Origin: Heliobacterium mobile
GTDB lineage: Bacteria; Bacillota; Desulfitobacteriia; Heliobacteriales; Heliobacteriaceae
Direction: 5' to 3'
DNA: 64,000 nt
Assembly: GCF_009720735.1 (NCBI RefSeq)
Contig: NZ_WNKU01000003.1
Location: 1 to 64,000, forward strand
In this document: positions 35,168-44,622 of the stretch, in pieces
Layout: each line of letters opens with the position of its first letter
Position numbering within the stretch: the first letter of the stretch is position 1
Made by a program: the position numbers and the translations under genes
The notes under the pieces: generated by a model
Seen by the model: the letters and a program-made list of their open reading frames with translations, nothing else
What the model was told of the DNA's origin: nothing
The model's database searches: none

Positions 35168-35200
35168 AAATGCCCCATAAAGCAAGCTTATGGGGCATTT
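35168..35200 (-). terminator. Hairpin in the leader of the two-component operon
   Basis: AAATGCCCCATA pairs with TATGGGGCATTT around a 9-nt loop, only 34 bases before the response-regulator ATG. The following T-run is short. It may attenuate, or simply end, a readthrough transcript from the exporter operon. Confidence 0.5.
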
Positions 35201-35413
35201 CAGTTATAGCATTATTTTTTCTACATAGGCTCTCGTCGATCCTTTTTCCACGGAGTCCACAGCTTGCATGCCCCTTTCACTGATTCTATGTAACCCCTTG
35301 GACCGACCTTATGGGTTTATTGTAGTGAACTTATGTGTCCAGTCTGTGAACTCCCTGTGTAGGTTTGATGTTCTTTGGAAAGTTGTTGTATCCCAATGGC
35401 TTATACGAGGTCA

Positions 35414-35456
35414 GATAAACAAAACCGTCAGAAAAATATCTGGCGGTTTGTTTATC
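35414..35456 (-). terminator. Intrinsic terminator after exporter system 2
   Basis: GATAAACAAAACCGTCAGA pairs imperfectly with its complement around an A/T loop and lies 10 bases past the MacB-type stop. The T-rich arm (GTTTTGTTTATC on the minus strand) serves as the tail. Confidence 0.7.
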
Positions 35457-35465
35457 TATCGAATG

Positions 35466-36674
35466 CTATTCATATCTCAGCGCTTCAATCGGATCGAGAG
35501 AAGCGGCACGCTTTGCCGGGTAAAGGCCGAAGAAGACACCTACCAGGGTTGAAAAACCGAAGGAGATGAGCACGGCCGGCAGGGAAACAGATGTCGTCCA
35601 TTGACCAATACGACTGATGAGATATGAAATCCCGATACCGGCGATCACACCGATGAGGCCCCCAACACTGGAGAGAGTGGTCGATTCAACGAGAAACTGA
35701 AAGAGAATGTGATTTTGTTTCGCTCCCAATGCCTTACGGATACCGATTTCACGGGTCCGCTCGGTCACAGAGACGAGCATGATGTTCATGATCCCGATGC
35801 CGCCGACCAGCAGGGATATGCCAGTAATTCCTGCCAAAAGCATGGTCATAGTTTCCGTAGTTCCCTGTACCGTGTTGATGACATCCTGCTGATTGCGGAT
35901 CGTGAATTTGTCGGCGCTTCCCAGTTTACGGGTTAAGATAGTCTCCACTTGAGCCTGAGCCAAATCCATGGCGTTCTCGGACGTGGCGGAGATGACGATT
36001 TGTTTGATGTTGTTGCTCCCGGTCAGGCGTTTTTGCGCGGTCGTAATCGGCACAAAGATTTGGTCGCCCATATCCTGCGGTCCCGATTGCTTCGGTTCCA
36101 TCACGCCGACGACGGTAAAGTTTTCTCGGCCAAAGCGTACTTTCTTACCTAGCGGATCAGCGTCGCCGAATAAATCTTGGGCTACCGTATCTCCCAATAC
36201 AGCGACGGTGCTCATTTCCAGAACGTCTTGTTCGTCGATAAAGCGGCCTACAGCTGGTTTGAAATTGCGCAGTTGAGAATAGTCGGCTGTCGTACCGGTG
36301 ATGGTCGTCGTCGTGCTTTGCTTTCCGTACTGGACGGTGGTCTGCGTCCCCACCTCGGGGACCACTTCTTGAATAAATTCGCCTTTCGCTTGCCGAAGCA
36401 GTTCATATTCTTTCATCGTGATGAGGCTGACGGCGCCCCGGGCTCCCTGAGATGCTCCGGGAGCTGCATTGGCCCGCCCTGAATTGACGTAGAGCAGGTT
36501 GGAGCCTAGCGAACCAATGCGGCTGGTGACGCTTTGCTGAGCTCCTTGACCGACAGAGATCATGGCTACGACAGAACCGACACCGATGATGATGCCCAGC
36601 ATCGTCAAAATGGAACGTAGCTTATTTGAGAGCAAGCTAGCCATCGCCATTTTGAAGTTTTCCATGATGATCAT
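35466..36674 (-). CDS. MacB-type ABC transporter permease (system 2)
   Basis: A 402-residue permease with the MacB layout: N-terminal helix ([20 protein letters not shown]), a large extracytoplasmic domain, then three helices. It has [28 protein letters not shown] and the final [13 protein letters not shown]. It is paralogous to the permease at 26040-27230. The start overlaps the ATPase gene by 4 bases. Confidence 0.93.
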   Translation of the reverse strand: MIIMENFKMAMASLLSNKLRSILTMLGIIIGVGSVVAMISVGQGAQQSVTSRIGSLGSNLLYVNSGRANAAPGASQGARGAVSLITMKEYELLRQAKGEFIQEVVPEVGTQTTVQYGKQSTTTTITGTTADYSQLRNFKPAVGRFIDEQDVLEMSTVAVLGDTVAQDLFGDADPLGKKVRFGRENFTVVGVMEPKQSGPQDMGDQIFVPITTAQKRLTGSNNIKQIVISATSENAMDLAQAQVETILTRKLGSADKFTIRNQQDVINTVQGTTETMTMLLAGITGISLLVGGIGIMNIMLVSVTERTREIGIRKALGAKQNHILFQFLVESTTLSSVGGLIGVIAGIGISYLISRIGQWTTSVSLPAVLISFGFSTLVGVFFGLYPAKRAASLDPIEALRYE

Positions 36675-37357
36675 GACGCCACCTCGTTGATCCGATCATC
36701 GACGATCTTGCCGTCTCTGAAAGTGACAATCCGCCGAGCTTGCTGGGCAATCTCCGATTCGTGAGTGACGAGGATGATCGTTTTCCCTTCCCGGTGCAGC
36801 CGGTGAAAGAGCGCCATGATCTCTTCCCCGGTCTTCGTATCCAAGTTTCCCGTCGGTTCGTCAGCGAGCATGATGGCCGGATTGTTGACCATCGCCCGAG
36901 CGATGGCCACACGCTGTCGCTGTCCGCCGGACATCTCATTCGGTCGGTGGTGAGCCCGCTGTTTCAGCCCTACTTGTTCTAATGCCCGTTCTGCCCACCT
37001 TCGGCGCTCCGCTGCAGGTACCCCCGCGTAAACCATGGGAAGTTCTACATTCTGTAAGGCGGTCAAGCGCGGCAACAGGTTGAAGCTCTGAAAAATAAAT
37101 CCGATTCGACGGTTGCGGACATCGGCGAGTTGGTCGTCGCGCAGTTGAGAGACTTCCTCGCCCGCCAGTGAATAGGATCCTCTGGTGGGCGAGTCCAGGC
37201 AACCGAGGATGTTCATCATCGTCGATTTCCCGGAACCGGATGGACCGACGATAGCGATGAATTCGTTTTCCCCTATCTGTAGGTTCACATCCCGGAGGGC
37301 GTGAACCTCTTCGGCGCCCATCCGGTAGATCTTGTGGATGCCCTGCAACTCAATCAA
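36671..37357 (-). CDS. ABC transporter ATP-binding protein, MacB/LolD type (system 2)
   Basis: A 228-residue ATPase with Walker [10 protein letters not shown], signature MSGGQRQR and Walker [15 protein letters not shown]. The TTG start at 37357 is chosen because AAGGAGGTGG lies 4-5 bases upstream and the family begins near [10 protein letters not shown]. The preceding gene's stop is at 37371, so the longer open frame to 37393 would overlap it without need. Confidence 0.93.
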   Translation of the reverse strand: MIELQGIHKIYRMGAEEVHALRDVNLQIGENEFIAIVGPSGSGKSTMMNILGCLDSPTRGSYSLAGEEVSQLRDDQLADVRNRRIGFIFQSFNLLPRLTALQNVELPMVYAGVPAAERRRWAERALEQVGLKQRAHHRPNEMSGGQRQRVAIARAMVNNPAIMLADEPTGNLDTKTGEEIMALFHRLHREGKTIILVTHESEIAQQARRIVTFRDGKIVDDRINEVAS

Positions 37358-37370
37358 GGCCTCCACCTCC

Positions 37371-38750
37371 TTACATCCCCGGAGGCGGTCCACCCATCGG
37401 CGGTCCCCCTAAGGGATTATTGCTGTTCTTGTTTTGGCTATTTTGGTTGTTCTTCGTGCTGGATGTATTGGTCGTCGTCGTTTTCCGCTGTTTGTTTTCG
37501 ATGAGGATCCTATCGCCTTCATGGATGCCCTCCATCACTTCTACATCGGTATCGGTGCGAATTCCTGTTTTTACGGGAACGAATCGAGGTTGCGGTCCGT
37601 CGCTGGGAACATAGACACCCTCTTTTCCGTCCTGCGTGACTACCGCATCAAGGGGGACTGTTAGGGCGTCTGCTTTTTGGTTGAGTACGATATCTGCGGA
37701 CATGGTCATGCCGGAGCGGAGCTCACCATCGGTGTTATCAATATCGACGAGCACTTCATAGTTGACGATGTTGTCGATCGTCTTGGGGTTCTGGCCGACG
37801 CGGGTGACTTTCCCCGTAAAGACTTTTCCCCCCAGCGCATCTACAGTGATCTGGGCATTCATCCCCAGCTTGACTTTGGCGATATCGATCTCTTTCACAT
37901 AAAAGCTGCCTTGAATGATGCTCAAATCGGCGACCGTCGCCATGACCATCTCTTGGGGCGCGAACTCACCGGCTTCCACATTCATTGCCAGTACACGCCC
38001 GGAAAAAGGAACGCTGATTTCCGTTCCGGAATAATCGGACATCGCTGATTTCAAGTTCGCTTCTGCTTCTTTCACTTTCGCCTTCAATACTTCGATCTCT
38101 TCCGGCTTCGTGCCTTTGCGGACGGTCTCCAGATCGGCGCGGCTGGACAGCAGTTTTTGTTCACTCGTATCCACATCGACCTGCGCTTTTTCCAAGTTAT
38201 CTTTCGTCTCAGCCCCGCTCTCATAAAGGGCCTGGATCCGTTTTAGACTGGCCAAGTTGCGTTGATAGCTGATTTCGTCTTGCCGAACCGTCGCTTCCGC
38301 TTTGGTGATTTCCTCTGGCTCCGGCCCGTCTAAGGCTTTTTTCAAATCATAGCGAGCTTGAGCGAGGCCGGATTCCCGGGAGGCTACCTGCGCTTGCGAT
38401 GACGAGTTGTCCATCGTCAGAATGGTCTGATTCGCTTGGACGAGATCGGTCTCCTTGACGAGTACTTGCAATATGGTTCCGTCGGCTTTGGCTTTGATCT
38501 CCTGGGTTCGGATCGGTTTGAGTGTGCCTAAGGCCGAGATCTTTTCCGACACATTTCCACGTTTCACGACGTAATTGCGGTATGTAACAACCGCCGCTTC
38601 ATTAACCTGATGGTGCTGCCAATAATAGTAACCCGCTCCGGTCCCAAGAAGCAGCACGGTCGTTGTAACTAGGGCGATTTTCTTTTCAGAAAACCATTTT
38701 CCGAATCGCTTCGATGGTTTTTCCGGCTCCGGTATTCCCGATGTTGACAT
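37371..38750 (-). CDS. MacA/HlyD-type membrane fusion protein (system 2)
   Basis: A 459-residue adaptor. It has a membrane anchor at about 25-45, lipoyl halves around [21 protein letters not shown] and [19 protein letters not shown], a long coiled coil (about 125-245) and a barrel domain. The C-terminal 45 residues are low complexity: Thr/Ser/Asn/Gln-rich, then a Gly/Pro/Met tail ([12 protein letters not shown]). A similar Pro/Met/Gly theme occurs in the repeat protein at 30.6 kb. First gene of the operon. It is divergent from the MarR gene. Confidence 0.93.
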   Translation of the reverse strand: MSTSGIPEPEKPSKRFGKWFSEKKIALVTTTVLLLGTGAGYYYWQHHQVNEAAVVTYRNYVVKRGNVSEKISALGTLKPIRTQEIKAKADGTILQVLVKETDLVQANQTILTMDNSSSQAQVASRESGLAQARYDLKKALDGPEPEEITKAEATVRQDEISYQRNLASLKRIQALYESGAETKDNLEKAQVDVDTSEQKLLSSRADLETVRKGTKPEEIEVLKAKVKEAEANLKSAMSDYSGTEISVPFSGRVLAMNVEAGEFAPQEMVMATVADLSIIQGSFYVKEIDIAKVKLGMNAQITVDALGGKVFTGKVTRVGQNPKTIDNIVNYEVLVDIDNTDGELRSGMTMSADIVLNQKADALTVPLDAVVTQDGKEGVYVPSDGPQPRFVPVKTGIRTDTDVEVMEGIHEGDRILIENKQRKTTTTNTSSTKNNQNSQNKNSNNPLGGPPMGGPPPGM

Positions 38751-38934
38751 GGTAGAATCCCTCCGTTCCCAACCCGTTCCTCTTTCTTCTTTGCAACAGG
38801 TTTGTCTAATTTGTTGTGCAGAATTGTGATTATGATTATATTTGTGTTTGATTATAGAGGAAGTTTGTGTTCGTTCTGTGAACTTTTAGGTACTATTTAT
38901 CTTTTCTTGATTAGCTAAAGCTGAACGACAAAAA

Positions 38935-38991
38935 ACAAAAAGACTGCCCACTTTCCTGGTAAATCCAAAAACAGAGTGGGCTGTCTTTTTG
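38935..38991. terminator. Bidirectional terminator inside a divergent intergenic region
   Basis: ACAAAAAGACTGCCCACT pairs with AGTGGGCTGTCTTTTTGT (one mismatch) around a 21-nt loop. T-runs follow on both strands. Its place upstream of two divergent genes is unusual and implies short transcripts entering from one or both sides. The rest of 38751-39100 holds the MarR-side promoter and operator. Confidence 0.7.
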
Positions 38992-39002
38992 TCTTTAAAA
39001 GA

Positions 39003-39032
39003 TTGACTTCGTACCAGTATTCACAATATAAT
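39003..39032 (+). promoter_or_regulatory. Sigma-A promoter of the MarR-exporter operon
   Basis: TTGACT and TATAAT are separated by 18 bases, about 70 bases upstream of the MarR start codon. A palindrome begins at the -10 element. Confidence 0.7.
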
Positions 39033-39052
39033 TAGTTTGCCTAACAAATTAA
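39032..39052. promoter_or_regulatory. Candidate MarR operator
   Basis: TTAGTTTG-CCTAA-CAAATTAA is an inverted repeat (7 of 8 positions pair) immediately overlapping and following the -10 element. A bound MarR dimer would cover the transcription start. Binding by this particular MarR is inferred from position. Confidence 0.55.
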
Positions 39053-39100
39053 ATTCCTTGTGCCGAAAATCTAACGAACAAAATATCTGAGGTGATCATC

Positions 39101-39589
39101 ATGTCTACCGAAACTGAAACAGCTCAAAGACTTTTGCAAGCCTTTATGCAGTTTAAACGGGTCGAGTGGCATCGACGTAGCGTATTAGGGTACAAACCCA
39201 GCGAGGTGAAACTTTTGTTTTGTATTCTCCGGGGGGAAAAAACCGATTCACCCGCCTTGAAAGTGTCGGAAATCAGTCAGTTGCTGCAGGTTACCCCTCC
39301 GACAGTGACACAACTGATTAAAGAATTGGAAGCGAGCGGACTGGTGGAACGGTCCATGGACCCGTCCGATCGCCGGTCCGTCCGGATCCGGTTGACTCAA
39401 AAAGGATTCACCGTCACGAAACAAGCTCGTAATGAATTTGTGAACTCTTTTCATGGACTCGTGGAATATTTGGGCGAAGCGGAAAGCCGCCAACTGGCCG
39501 ACTTGCTGACCCAAGCTTTCCGTTACTTTACGACGAAAGAGGCCGCCGAGAACCGGCCTTCTGTACAGGGAGAGGATGAACGATGTTAA
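39101..39589 (+). CDS. MarR-family regulator of the adjacent exporter
   Basis: A 162-residue winged-helix regulator. The wHTH is at about 45-105 (LKVSEISQLLQVTPPTVTQL then a DPSDRRSVRIRLTQKG wing typical of MarR). The ATG at 39101 follows GAGGTG with good spacing. The stop overlaps the first exporter gene by 7 bases, so all three genes form one operon. Probably a repressor relieved by the exporter's substrate. Confidence 0.92.
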   Translation: MSTETETAQRLLQAFMQFKRVEWHRRSVLGYKPSEVKLLFCILRGEKTDSPALKVSEISQLLQVTPPTVTQLIKELEASGLVERSMDPSDRRSVRIRLTQKGFTVTKQARNEFVNSFHGLVEYLGEAESRQLADLLTQAFRYFTTKEAAENRPSVQGEDERC

Positions 39590-41325
39590 AGCTATACCGT
39601 TTCCTTAAACCATACCGCCTGTATATCACTTTCGTACTATCCCTACTCTTTTTGCAGTCCCTTTCCGAACTCTACCTGCCCACCTTGATGGCCGATATCG
39701 TGAACTTGGGCATCGTGACGGGAGATGACGCCTATATCTTGCGGATCGGCGCATTTATGCTGTTGGTCGCGGCAGGAGGAACCTTATGTTCTGTCATCGC
39801 GAGCTACTTCTCCTCCAAAACCGTCTCCGGCTTTAGTCAGCTTCTTCGGAGCACCCTTTTCAGCCATGTGGAAAACTTCTCCCTCCACGATTTCAACCGT
39901 TTCGGTACCGCCTCTTTGATCACCCGGACGACCAACGATATCAACCAATTGCAGCAGGTGCTCACCATGATGCTGCGCATGATGATCAGCGCGCCTCTAA
40001 TGTGTGTCGGCGGTATCATCATGGCCGTTTACCGGGATGCCCATTTGTCTCTGGTCCTGGCAGCGGTCATCCCCATCCTGTCTACAGCCATCTGGGTGGT
40101 AGCGCGCAAGGGAGTTCCGCTGTTTAAAGCCATTCAGACGAAGTTAGATAAATTGAATCTGGTCCTGCGGGAAAGTCTCATGGGGATTCGTGTCATCCGT
40201 TCCTTCAACCGTGTCGATCACCAAAAAGAACGCTTTACCCAGGCGAATCTGGACCTGACCGATACGGCAATCAAAGTAAACCGGGTGATGGCTTCCTTAA
40301 TGCCGATCATGATGCTCGTGATGAACTTGTCGATGATCGCCATCGTTTGGTTTGGAGGCTTGCGCATCGACAGCGGAAACATGCAGGTGGGCGACCTGAT
40401 GGCCTTTATCCAGTACGCCATGCAGATCATGTTCTCTCTGATCATGCTTTCCTTCATGTTTGTGATGGTCCCTCGAGCCTCCGTTTCGGCTGCCCGGATC
40501 CAGGAAGTACTCGATACGGTCCCAACCATTACCGATCCCTACCCAATGTCTGCCACCCAAGCGGTCCCGGAGAAGGCTGGGCGAGGGACCCTGGAATTTC
40601 AACATGTGTCTTTTTCCTATCCGGGAGCGGAACAACCGGTCCTTTCGGATATTTCCTTTCAAGCAAAACGAGGCGAGATCACAGCCATCATCGGTGGTAC
40701 CGGTTCTGGTAAAACAACACTGCTCAGCTTGATTCCCCGTTTCTACGACGTGAACCAAGGTGCGATTCTGATCGACGGTGTCGATGTGCGTCAAATGGGC
40801 CAAAAGGAGCTTCGCCAAAAGATCGGCTATGTTTCGCAAAAGGCGCTTCTCTTTTCGGGAACCATTGCCGAAAACATCCGTTACGGAAACAATGGGGCTT
40901 CCGATGAAGCCATCGGCCGTGCTGCCCAAACGGCCCAGGCGACCGAGTTTATTGCCAGCATGAGCGACGGCATGGATTCCTTTATCGACCAAGGCGGTGC
41001 CAATCTGTCAGGCGGACAAAAACAGCGCCTTTCCATCGCTCGCGCCTTGGCGAGAAAGGCACAAATCTACCTCTTTGACGACAGCTTTTCCGCCTTGGAC
41101 TTTAAGACCGATGCGCAGCTACGATCAGCCCTGAAATCTGAAACAAAAGATGCTGCGGTACTTCTCGTCGCGCAACGGGTCTCCACCGTAATGGATGCCA
41201 ACCGCATTATCGTTTTGGATGAGGGCCGCATTGCCGGGATCGGTACGCACCGCGAATTGATGAGAGCCTGCACGGTATACCAAGAAATCGTCGCATCACA
41301 GCTTTCCGAGGAGGAAATCGCATGA
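39583..41325 (+). CDS. Heterodimeric ABC exporter, subunit 1 (degenerate ATP site)
   Basis: A 580-residue half-transporter with a six-helix exporter membrane domain (about 15-300) and an ATPase domain (about 340-575). Walker A is GGTGSGKT and the signature is the canonical LSGGQKQR. The catalytic Glu after Walker B is replaced by Asp (LFDDSFSALD) and the switch His is Gln (LLVAQRVST). This is the degenerate half seen in BmrCD/LmrCD/TM287-288-type drug exporters. It pairs with the next gene, whose start overlaps its stop by 4 bases. Confidence 0.93.
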   Translation: MLKLYRFLKPYRLYITFVLSLLFLQSLSELYLPTLMADIVNLGIVTGDDAYILRIGAFMLLVAAGGTLCSVIASYFSSKTVSGFSQLLRSTLFSHVENFSLHDFNRFGTASLITRTTNDINQLQQVLTMMLRMMISAPLMCVGGIIMAVYRDAHLSLVLAAVIPILSTAIWVVARKGVPLFKAIQTKLDKLNLVLRESLMGIRVIRSFNRVDHQKERFTQANLDLTDTAIKVNRVMASLMPIMMLVMNLSMIAIVWFGGLRIDSGNMQVGDLMAFIQYAMQIMFSLIMLSFMFVMVPRASVSAARIQEVLDTVPTITDPYPMSATQAVPEKAGRGTLEFQHVSFSYPGAEQPVLSDISFQAKRGEITAIIGGTGSGKTTLLSLIPRFYDVNQGAILIDGVDVRQMGQKELRQKIGYVSQKALLFSGTIAENIRYGNNGASDEAIGRAAQTAQATEFIASMSDGMDSFIDQGGANLSGGQKQRLSIARALARKAQIYLFDDSFSALDFKTDAQLRSALKSETKDAAVLLVAQRVSTVMDANRIIVLDEGRIAGIGTHRELMRACTVYQEIVASQLSEEEIA

Positions 41326-43241
41326 GTGAAGAACGTAAAATGGGGGCTTCAAGATCTCGAGGTGGCAGCAATCCACGCCCTCCTGTCGGTCCTGGGTCCG
41401 GATCCGGTCCCGGCTCGGGCCCTCCCATGGGGATGCCCGTGCAAAAAGCGAAAGACTTCAAAGGAACCTTGCGCCGTTTGAGCGCTTATTTGCTTCCCCA
41501 TCGAATCCCCTTGCTCTCCATGCTTGTCACAGCGATGCTCAGCACGCTCTTCAATATCGTCAGTCCCAAAATCTTAGGCACTGCAACGACCAAGCTATTT
41601 GAAGGACTGATGCTGAAGCTTCGCGGTGTCCCCGGTGCTGGGATTGACTTCACCTATATCTCCCAAATCCTGCTCCTCCTGGCCGGGCTCTACGGACTGA
41701 GTGCTCTTTTCGGCTATTTGCAGCAATATATCATGGCCGGTGTAGCCCAAAAGACAGTCTTCGCGCTGCGGCAGGACGTGAACGAGAAACTGTCCCGTCT
41801 TCCCCTGCAGTATTTCGATAGCAACGCCTACGGCGAAACCTTGAGCCGAGCCGTCAACGACGTAGACAACATCAGCAACACCTTGAGCCAAAGCCTGACC
41901 CAGTTGATCACATCAGTAGTGACCATTCTCGGGATCATCATCATGATGCTGACGATCAGCCCTCTCATGACGTTGATGCTCTTGTTGACGTTACCGCTCA
42001 GCGTCTTCGTGGTAAAAGGCATTGCCACCCGTTCCCAGACTCATTTTATGAACCAGCAAAAAACACTAGGGGAACTGAACGGCCACATCGAAGAGATGTA
42101 CACGGGGCACCCCATCGTCAAAGCATATGGGCAGGAACCGCAAGCGCTCGGGAAGTTTAACGAAATCAACGAAAAGCTCTTCGATGCGGGATGGCGTGCC
42201 CAGTTTATCTCCGGCATCATCATGCCGCTGATGATGTTTATCAACAACATCGGTTACGTCCTTGTCTGTGTCGTCGGCGGTATCCTCGTCACGCGTGGCT
42301 CAATTCAAATCGGCGATGTGCAAGCCTTTATCCAATACGCCCGCCAGTTTTCACAACCGATCACCCAGACCGCCAATATCGCCAACGTGATCCAGTCCAC
42401 CATTGCGTCGGCCGAACGGGTCTTTGAACTGCTTGATGAGACCGAAGAGATTCCCGAGGCAGCCGAAGCTGAAAGGATCACCCAGCCGGAAGGTAAAGTC
42501 AGCTTCGAAAAGGTCAAGTTCAGCTATAAAAAAGACCAACCGCTCATTGAAGATATGGATATCGACGTCCAACCCGGTCAAACGGTCGCTATCGTCGGCC
42601 CTACCGGTGCCGGTAAAACGACACTGATCAACCTGTTGATGCGCTTTTATGAGGTGGATGATGGCCGGATCACCGTTGACGGGGTAGATATCCGCCGTCT
42701 CGTTCGGGGAAATCTGCGCAGTCTCTTCGGCATGGTCCTTCAGGACACCTGGCTCTTCAACGGCACCATACGGGAGAACATCGCCTATGGACGGGAAGGA
42801 GCTACAGAGGAAGCGATCATTCAAGCCGCTCAAGCGGCAAACGCCGATCACTTCATCCGTACCCTGCCTGAGGGCTATGACACGATCTTGAATGAAGAAG
42901 CTTCGAACATCTCCCAAGGTCAGAAACAGTTGCTGACGATCGCCCGGGCCCTGCTGGCCGATCCGGCCATCCTGATTCTCGATGAAGCCACCAGCAGTGT
43001 CGATACGCGCACAGAGGTACTGATACAAAAAGCGATGGGACGTCTGATGAAAGGCCGGACCAGTTTCGTCATCGCCCACCGCTTGTCGACCATTCGGGAC
43101 GCCGACTTAATTCTGGTCATGAATCAGGGTCGTGTGATCGAGAAAGGCGACCATGGACAGTTACTCGCCAAAGGCGGTTTCTATGCCGACCTTTACAACA
43201 GCCAGTTTGCAACTCGAAGTGCCCAGCAGAAGGCGGGGTAA
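41322..43241 (+). CDS. Heterodimeric ABC exporter, subunit 2 (catalytic ATP site residues)
   Basis: A 639-residue half-transporter. A Gly/Pro/Ser-rich cytoplasmic tail (first 45 residues) precedes the six-helix domain (about 65-365) and the ATPase (about 395-630). Walker A is GPTGAGKT and Walker B ILDEATSSVD with the catalytic Glu, and the switch His is present (VIAHRLST). Its own signature is altered to ISQGQKQ. Together the two subunits have one good and one degenerate ATP site. Substrate not predictable; multidrug or peptide export is typical. Confidence 0.93.
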   Translation: MSEERKMGASRSRGGSNPRPPVGPGSGSGPGSGPPMGMPVQKAKDFKGTLRRLSAYLLPHRIPLLSMLVTAMLSTLFNIVSPKILGTATTKLFEGLMLKLRGVPGAGIDFTYISQILLLLAGLYGLSALFGYLQQYIMAGVAQKTVFALRQDVNEKLSRLPLQYFDSNAYGETLSRAVNDVDNISNTLSQSLTQLITSVVTILGIIIMMLTISPLMTLMLLLTLPLSVFVVKGIATRSQTHFMNQQKTLGELNGHIEEMYTGHPIVKAYGQEPQALGKFNEINEKLFDAGWRAQFISGIIMPLMMFINNIGYVLVCVVGGILVTRGSIQIGDVQAFIQYARQFSQPITQTANIANVIQSTIASAERVFELLDETEEIPEAAEAERITQPEGKVSFEKVKFSYKKDQPLIEDMDIDVQPGQTVAIVGPTGAGKTTLINLLMRFYEVDDGRITVDGVDIRRLVRGNLRSLFGMVLQDTWLFNGTIRENIAYGREGATEEAIIQAAQAANADHFIRTLPEGYDTILNEEASNISQGQKQLLTIARALLADPAILILDEATSSVDTRTEVLIQKAMGRLMKGRTSFVIAHRLSTIRDADLILVMNQGRVIEKGDHGQLLAKGGFYADLYNSQFATRSAQQKAG

Positions 43242-43332
43242 CTTCGTTTATAGGGCGGATTGTTTCTTGCTGGGTTTTTACTGAATTGAGACGAAAGGCC
43301 TGTGAATTTTAATAATATAGCACCTTATAACG

Positions 43333-43366
43333 AGAAAACCCCGCAAGCTCAATTGCGGGGTTTTTC
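43333..43366. terminator. Bidirectional terminator
   Basis: GAAAACCCCGCAA pairs with TTGCGGGGTTTTT around a 7-nt loop. It lies between the convergent exporter operon and the amidase gene. Confidence 0.8.
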
Positions 43367-43442
43367 TTCCAGTGGCATTGGTGATATTGACGATAAAACT
43401 GAAAAACGTCTCGTTACTTACCATGAAATTCTGGTGAACTTT

Positions 43443-44417
43443 TTACATTGAAGAAGTCAAATATTTCTCTATACCAACAATAATCCCATCGGCCACCTTC
43501 TGCTGATAGGCAGGAGATCGAAGCAGTTTTTCTTCGGTAGGATTGCTGATAAATGCCGTTTCTACTAAGACTGACGGTAAGTCGTCCCTGCAAAGCACCC
43601 AAAGGTTTCCGCGCTTTACGCCCCTGTCAGTAAGCTGGGTTCGATCTATGACAGTCGACTGAATCGTCTGCGCCAGGGAGCGAAAGGTATCATAGCGGTA
43701 AAAAGTTTCGGTGCCTTTTGCTTCGGCATTATCAGAGGAATTGGCGTGAATGCTCACAAATATGTCGGGCTGATAAGTTTGACTCGCGTCGACGCGCTCT
43801 TGAAGCCCTACAAAAATATCGGAAGACCGGGTCACGGCCACGTTGATATGGTCTGCCGACAACCGGTTTTGTACGATTTTAGCGATGGCTAATACCACAT
43901 CTTTCTCATTAACACCACTATGACCGATAGCGCCTGTATCATAACCGCCATGCCCCGCATCGATCATCACCTTATAGGGAGTGTTTCTACTCTTTCCTAC
44001 GATGACTTGATAATCTTGGGCGTCAAAAAATACGGGACAGTTGAGCATTTCCGCTACGACTCGAAGCGGCACCATGGTCCGGTTATTGACGATCCTGGCG
44101 GGAACATCAATTTGTTTTGCCGTACCGTTGACCAAAACTTCTTTACTGCCGATTTTGACTTCAATATGTACATTGTCCTTTGCGATTATCGCTGACTGCT
44201 TCTTTGAAGACCAATCCACCGTAGCACCGAGATTTTCCGATATGATCCGCAAAGGGACTAAGGTACGTCCAGAGACGATCATCGGGGGAACATCCGGTTG
44301 AAGCACCTTCCCTGCCAAGACGATATCTAAGGATTTCGCCTGACAAGGAGTAACGAAAAGACCCAGTAGGAGGATTGTGAGTACCCACTTTTTCAATTCT
44401 TTCACCATACCTAACAT
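43443..44417 (-). CDS. N-acetylmuramoyl-L-alanine amidase with copper-amine-oxidase-like N-domain
   Basis: Secreted cell-wall hydrolase of 324 residues. A signal peptide occupies about 1-28. Then comes a stalk-like domain of the copper amine oxidase N-terminal type (about 30-135, with two VPLRIISENLGATVDW / VPLRVVAEMLNCPVFF repeats) and the Amidase_3 catalytic domain (about 145-320). Zinc and catalytic motifs are IDAGHGGYDTGA, an E in VNEKDVVLA, DIFVSIHANS and the Glu in VLVETAFISN. It cuts the amide bond between MurNAc and the stem peptide. Two starts (44417 and a GTG about 9 bases later) are possible. Stand-alone gene. Confidence 0.92.
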   Translation of the reverse strand: MLGMVKELKKWVLTILLLGLFVTPCQAKSLDIVLAGKVLQPDVPPMIVSGRTLVPLRIISENLGATVDWSSKKQSAIIAKDNVHIEVKIGSKEVLVNGTAKQIDVPARIVNNRTMVPLRVVAEMLNCPVFFDAQDYQVIVGKSRNTPYKVMIDAGHGGYDTGAIGHSGVNEKDVVLAIAKIVQNRLSADHINVAVTRSSDIFVGLQERVDASQTYQPDIFVSIHANSSDNAEAKGTETFYRYDTFRSLAQTIQSTVIDRTQLTDRGVKRGNLWVLCRDDLPSVLVETAFISNPTEEKLLRSPAYQQKVADGIIVGIEKYLTSSM

Positions 44418-44584
44418 TTCTTTGCACTATAAAAATAAAAAGCGAAACCAACAAGGTCAGTTTTGCTCGTTTTTTCGTATTTTATGTACTATTTATTATA
44501 AATCATAAGTTCAGCATCAATATAATTGTCAGAATATACAGAAGCTTGTTTAAATTCCTTGATTTAGTAATTGAAATGGAGAAA

Positions 44585-44610
44585 ACGCTCAGAGGTAAAC
44601 CCCTGAGCGT
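44585..44610 (-). terminator. Intrinsic terminator after the M15 peptidase gene
   Basis: ACGCTCAGAGG pairs with CCCTGAGCGT across a short loop, 13 bases past the stop. The T-tract on the minus strand is short (TTTTCTCC). Confidence 0.55.
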
Positions 44611-44622
44611 AAGAAAGCTTCA

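Noticed and set aside
40297-40992. 231-codon minus-strand frame opposite the first exporter gene
   Set aside because: Antisense shadow of a well-defined ABC exporter. His/Asp-rich composition is typical of reverse-strand reading.
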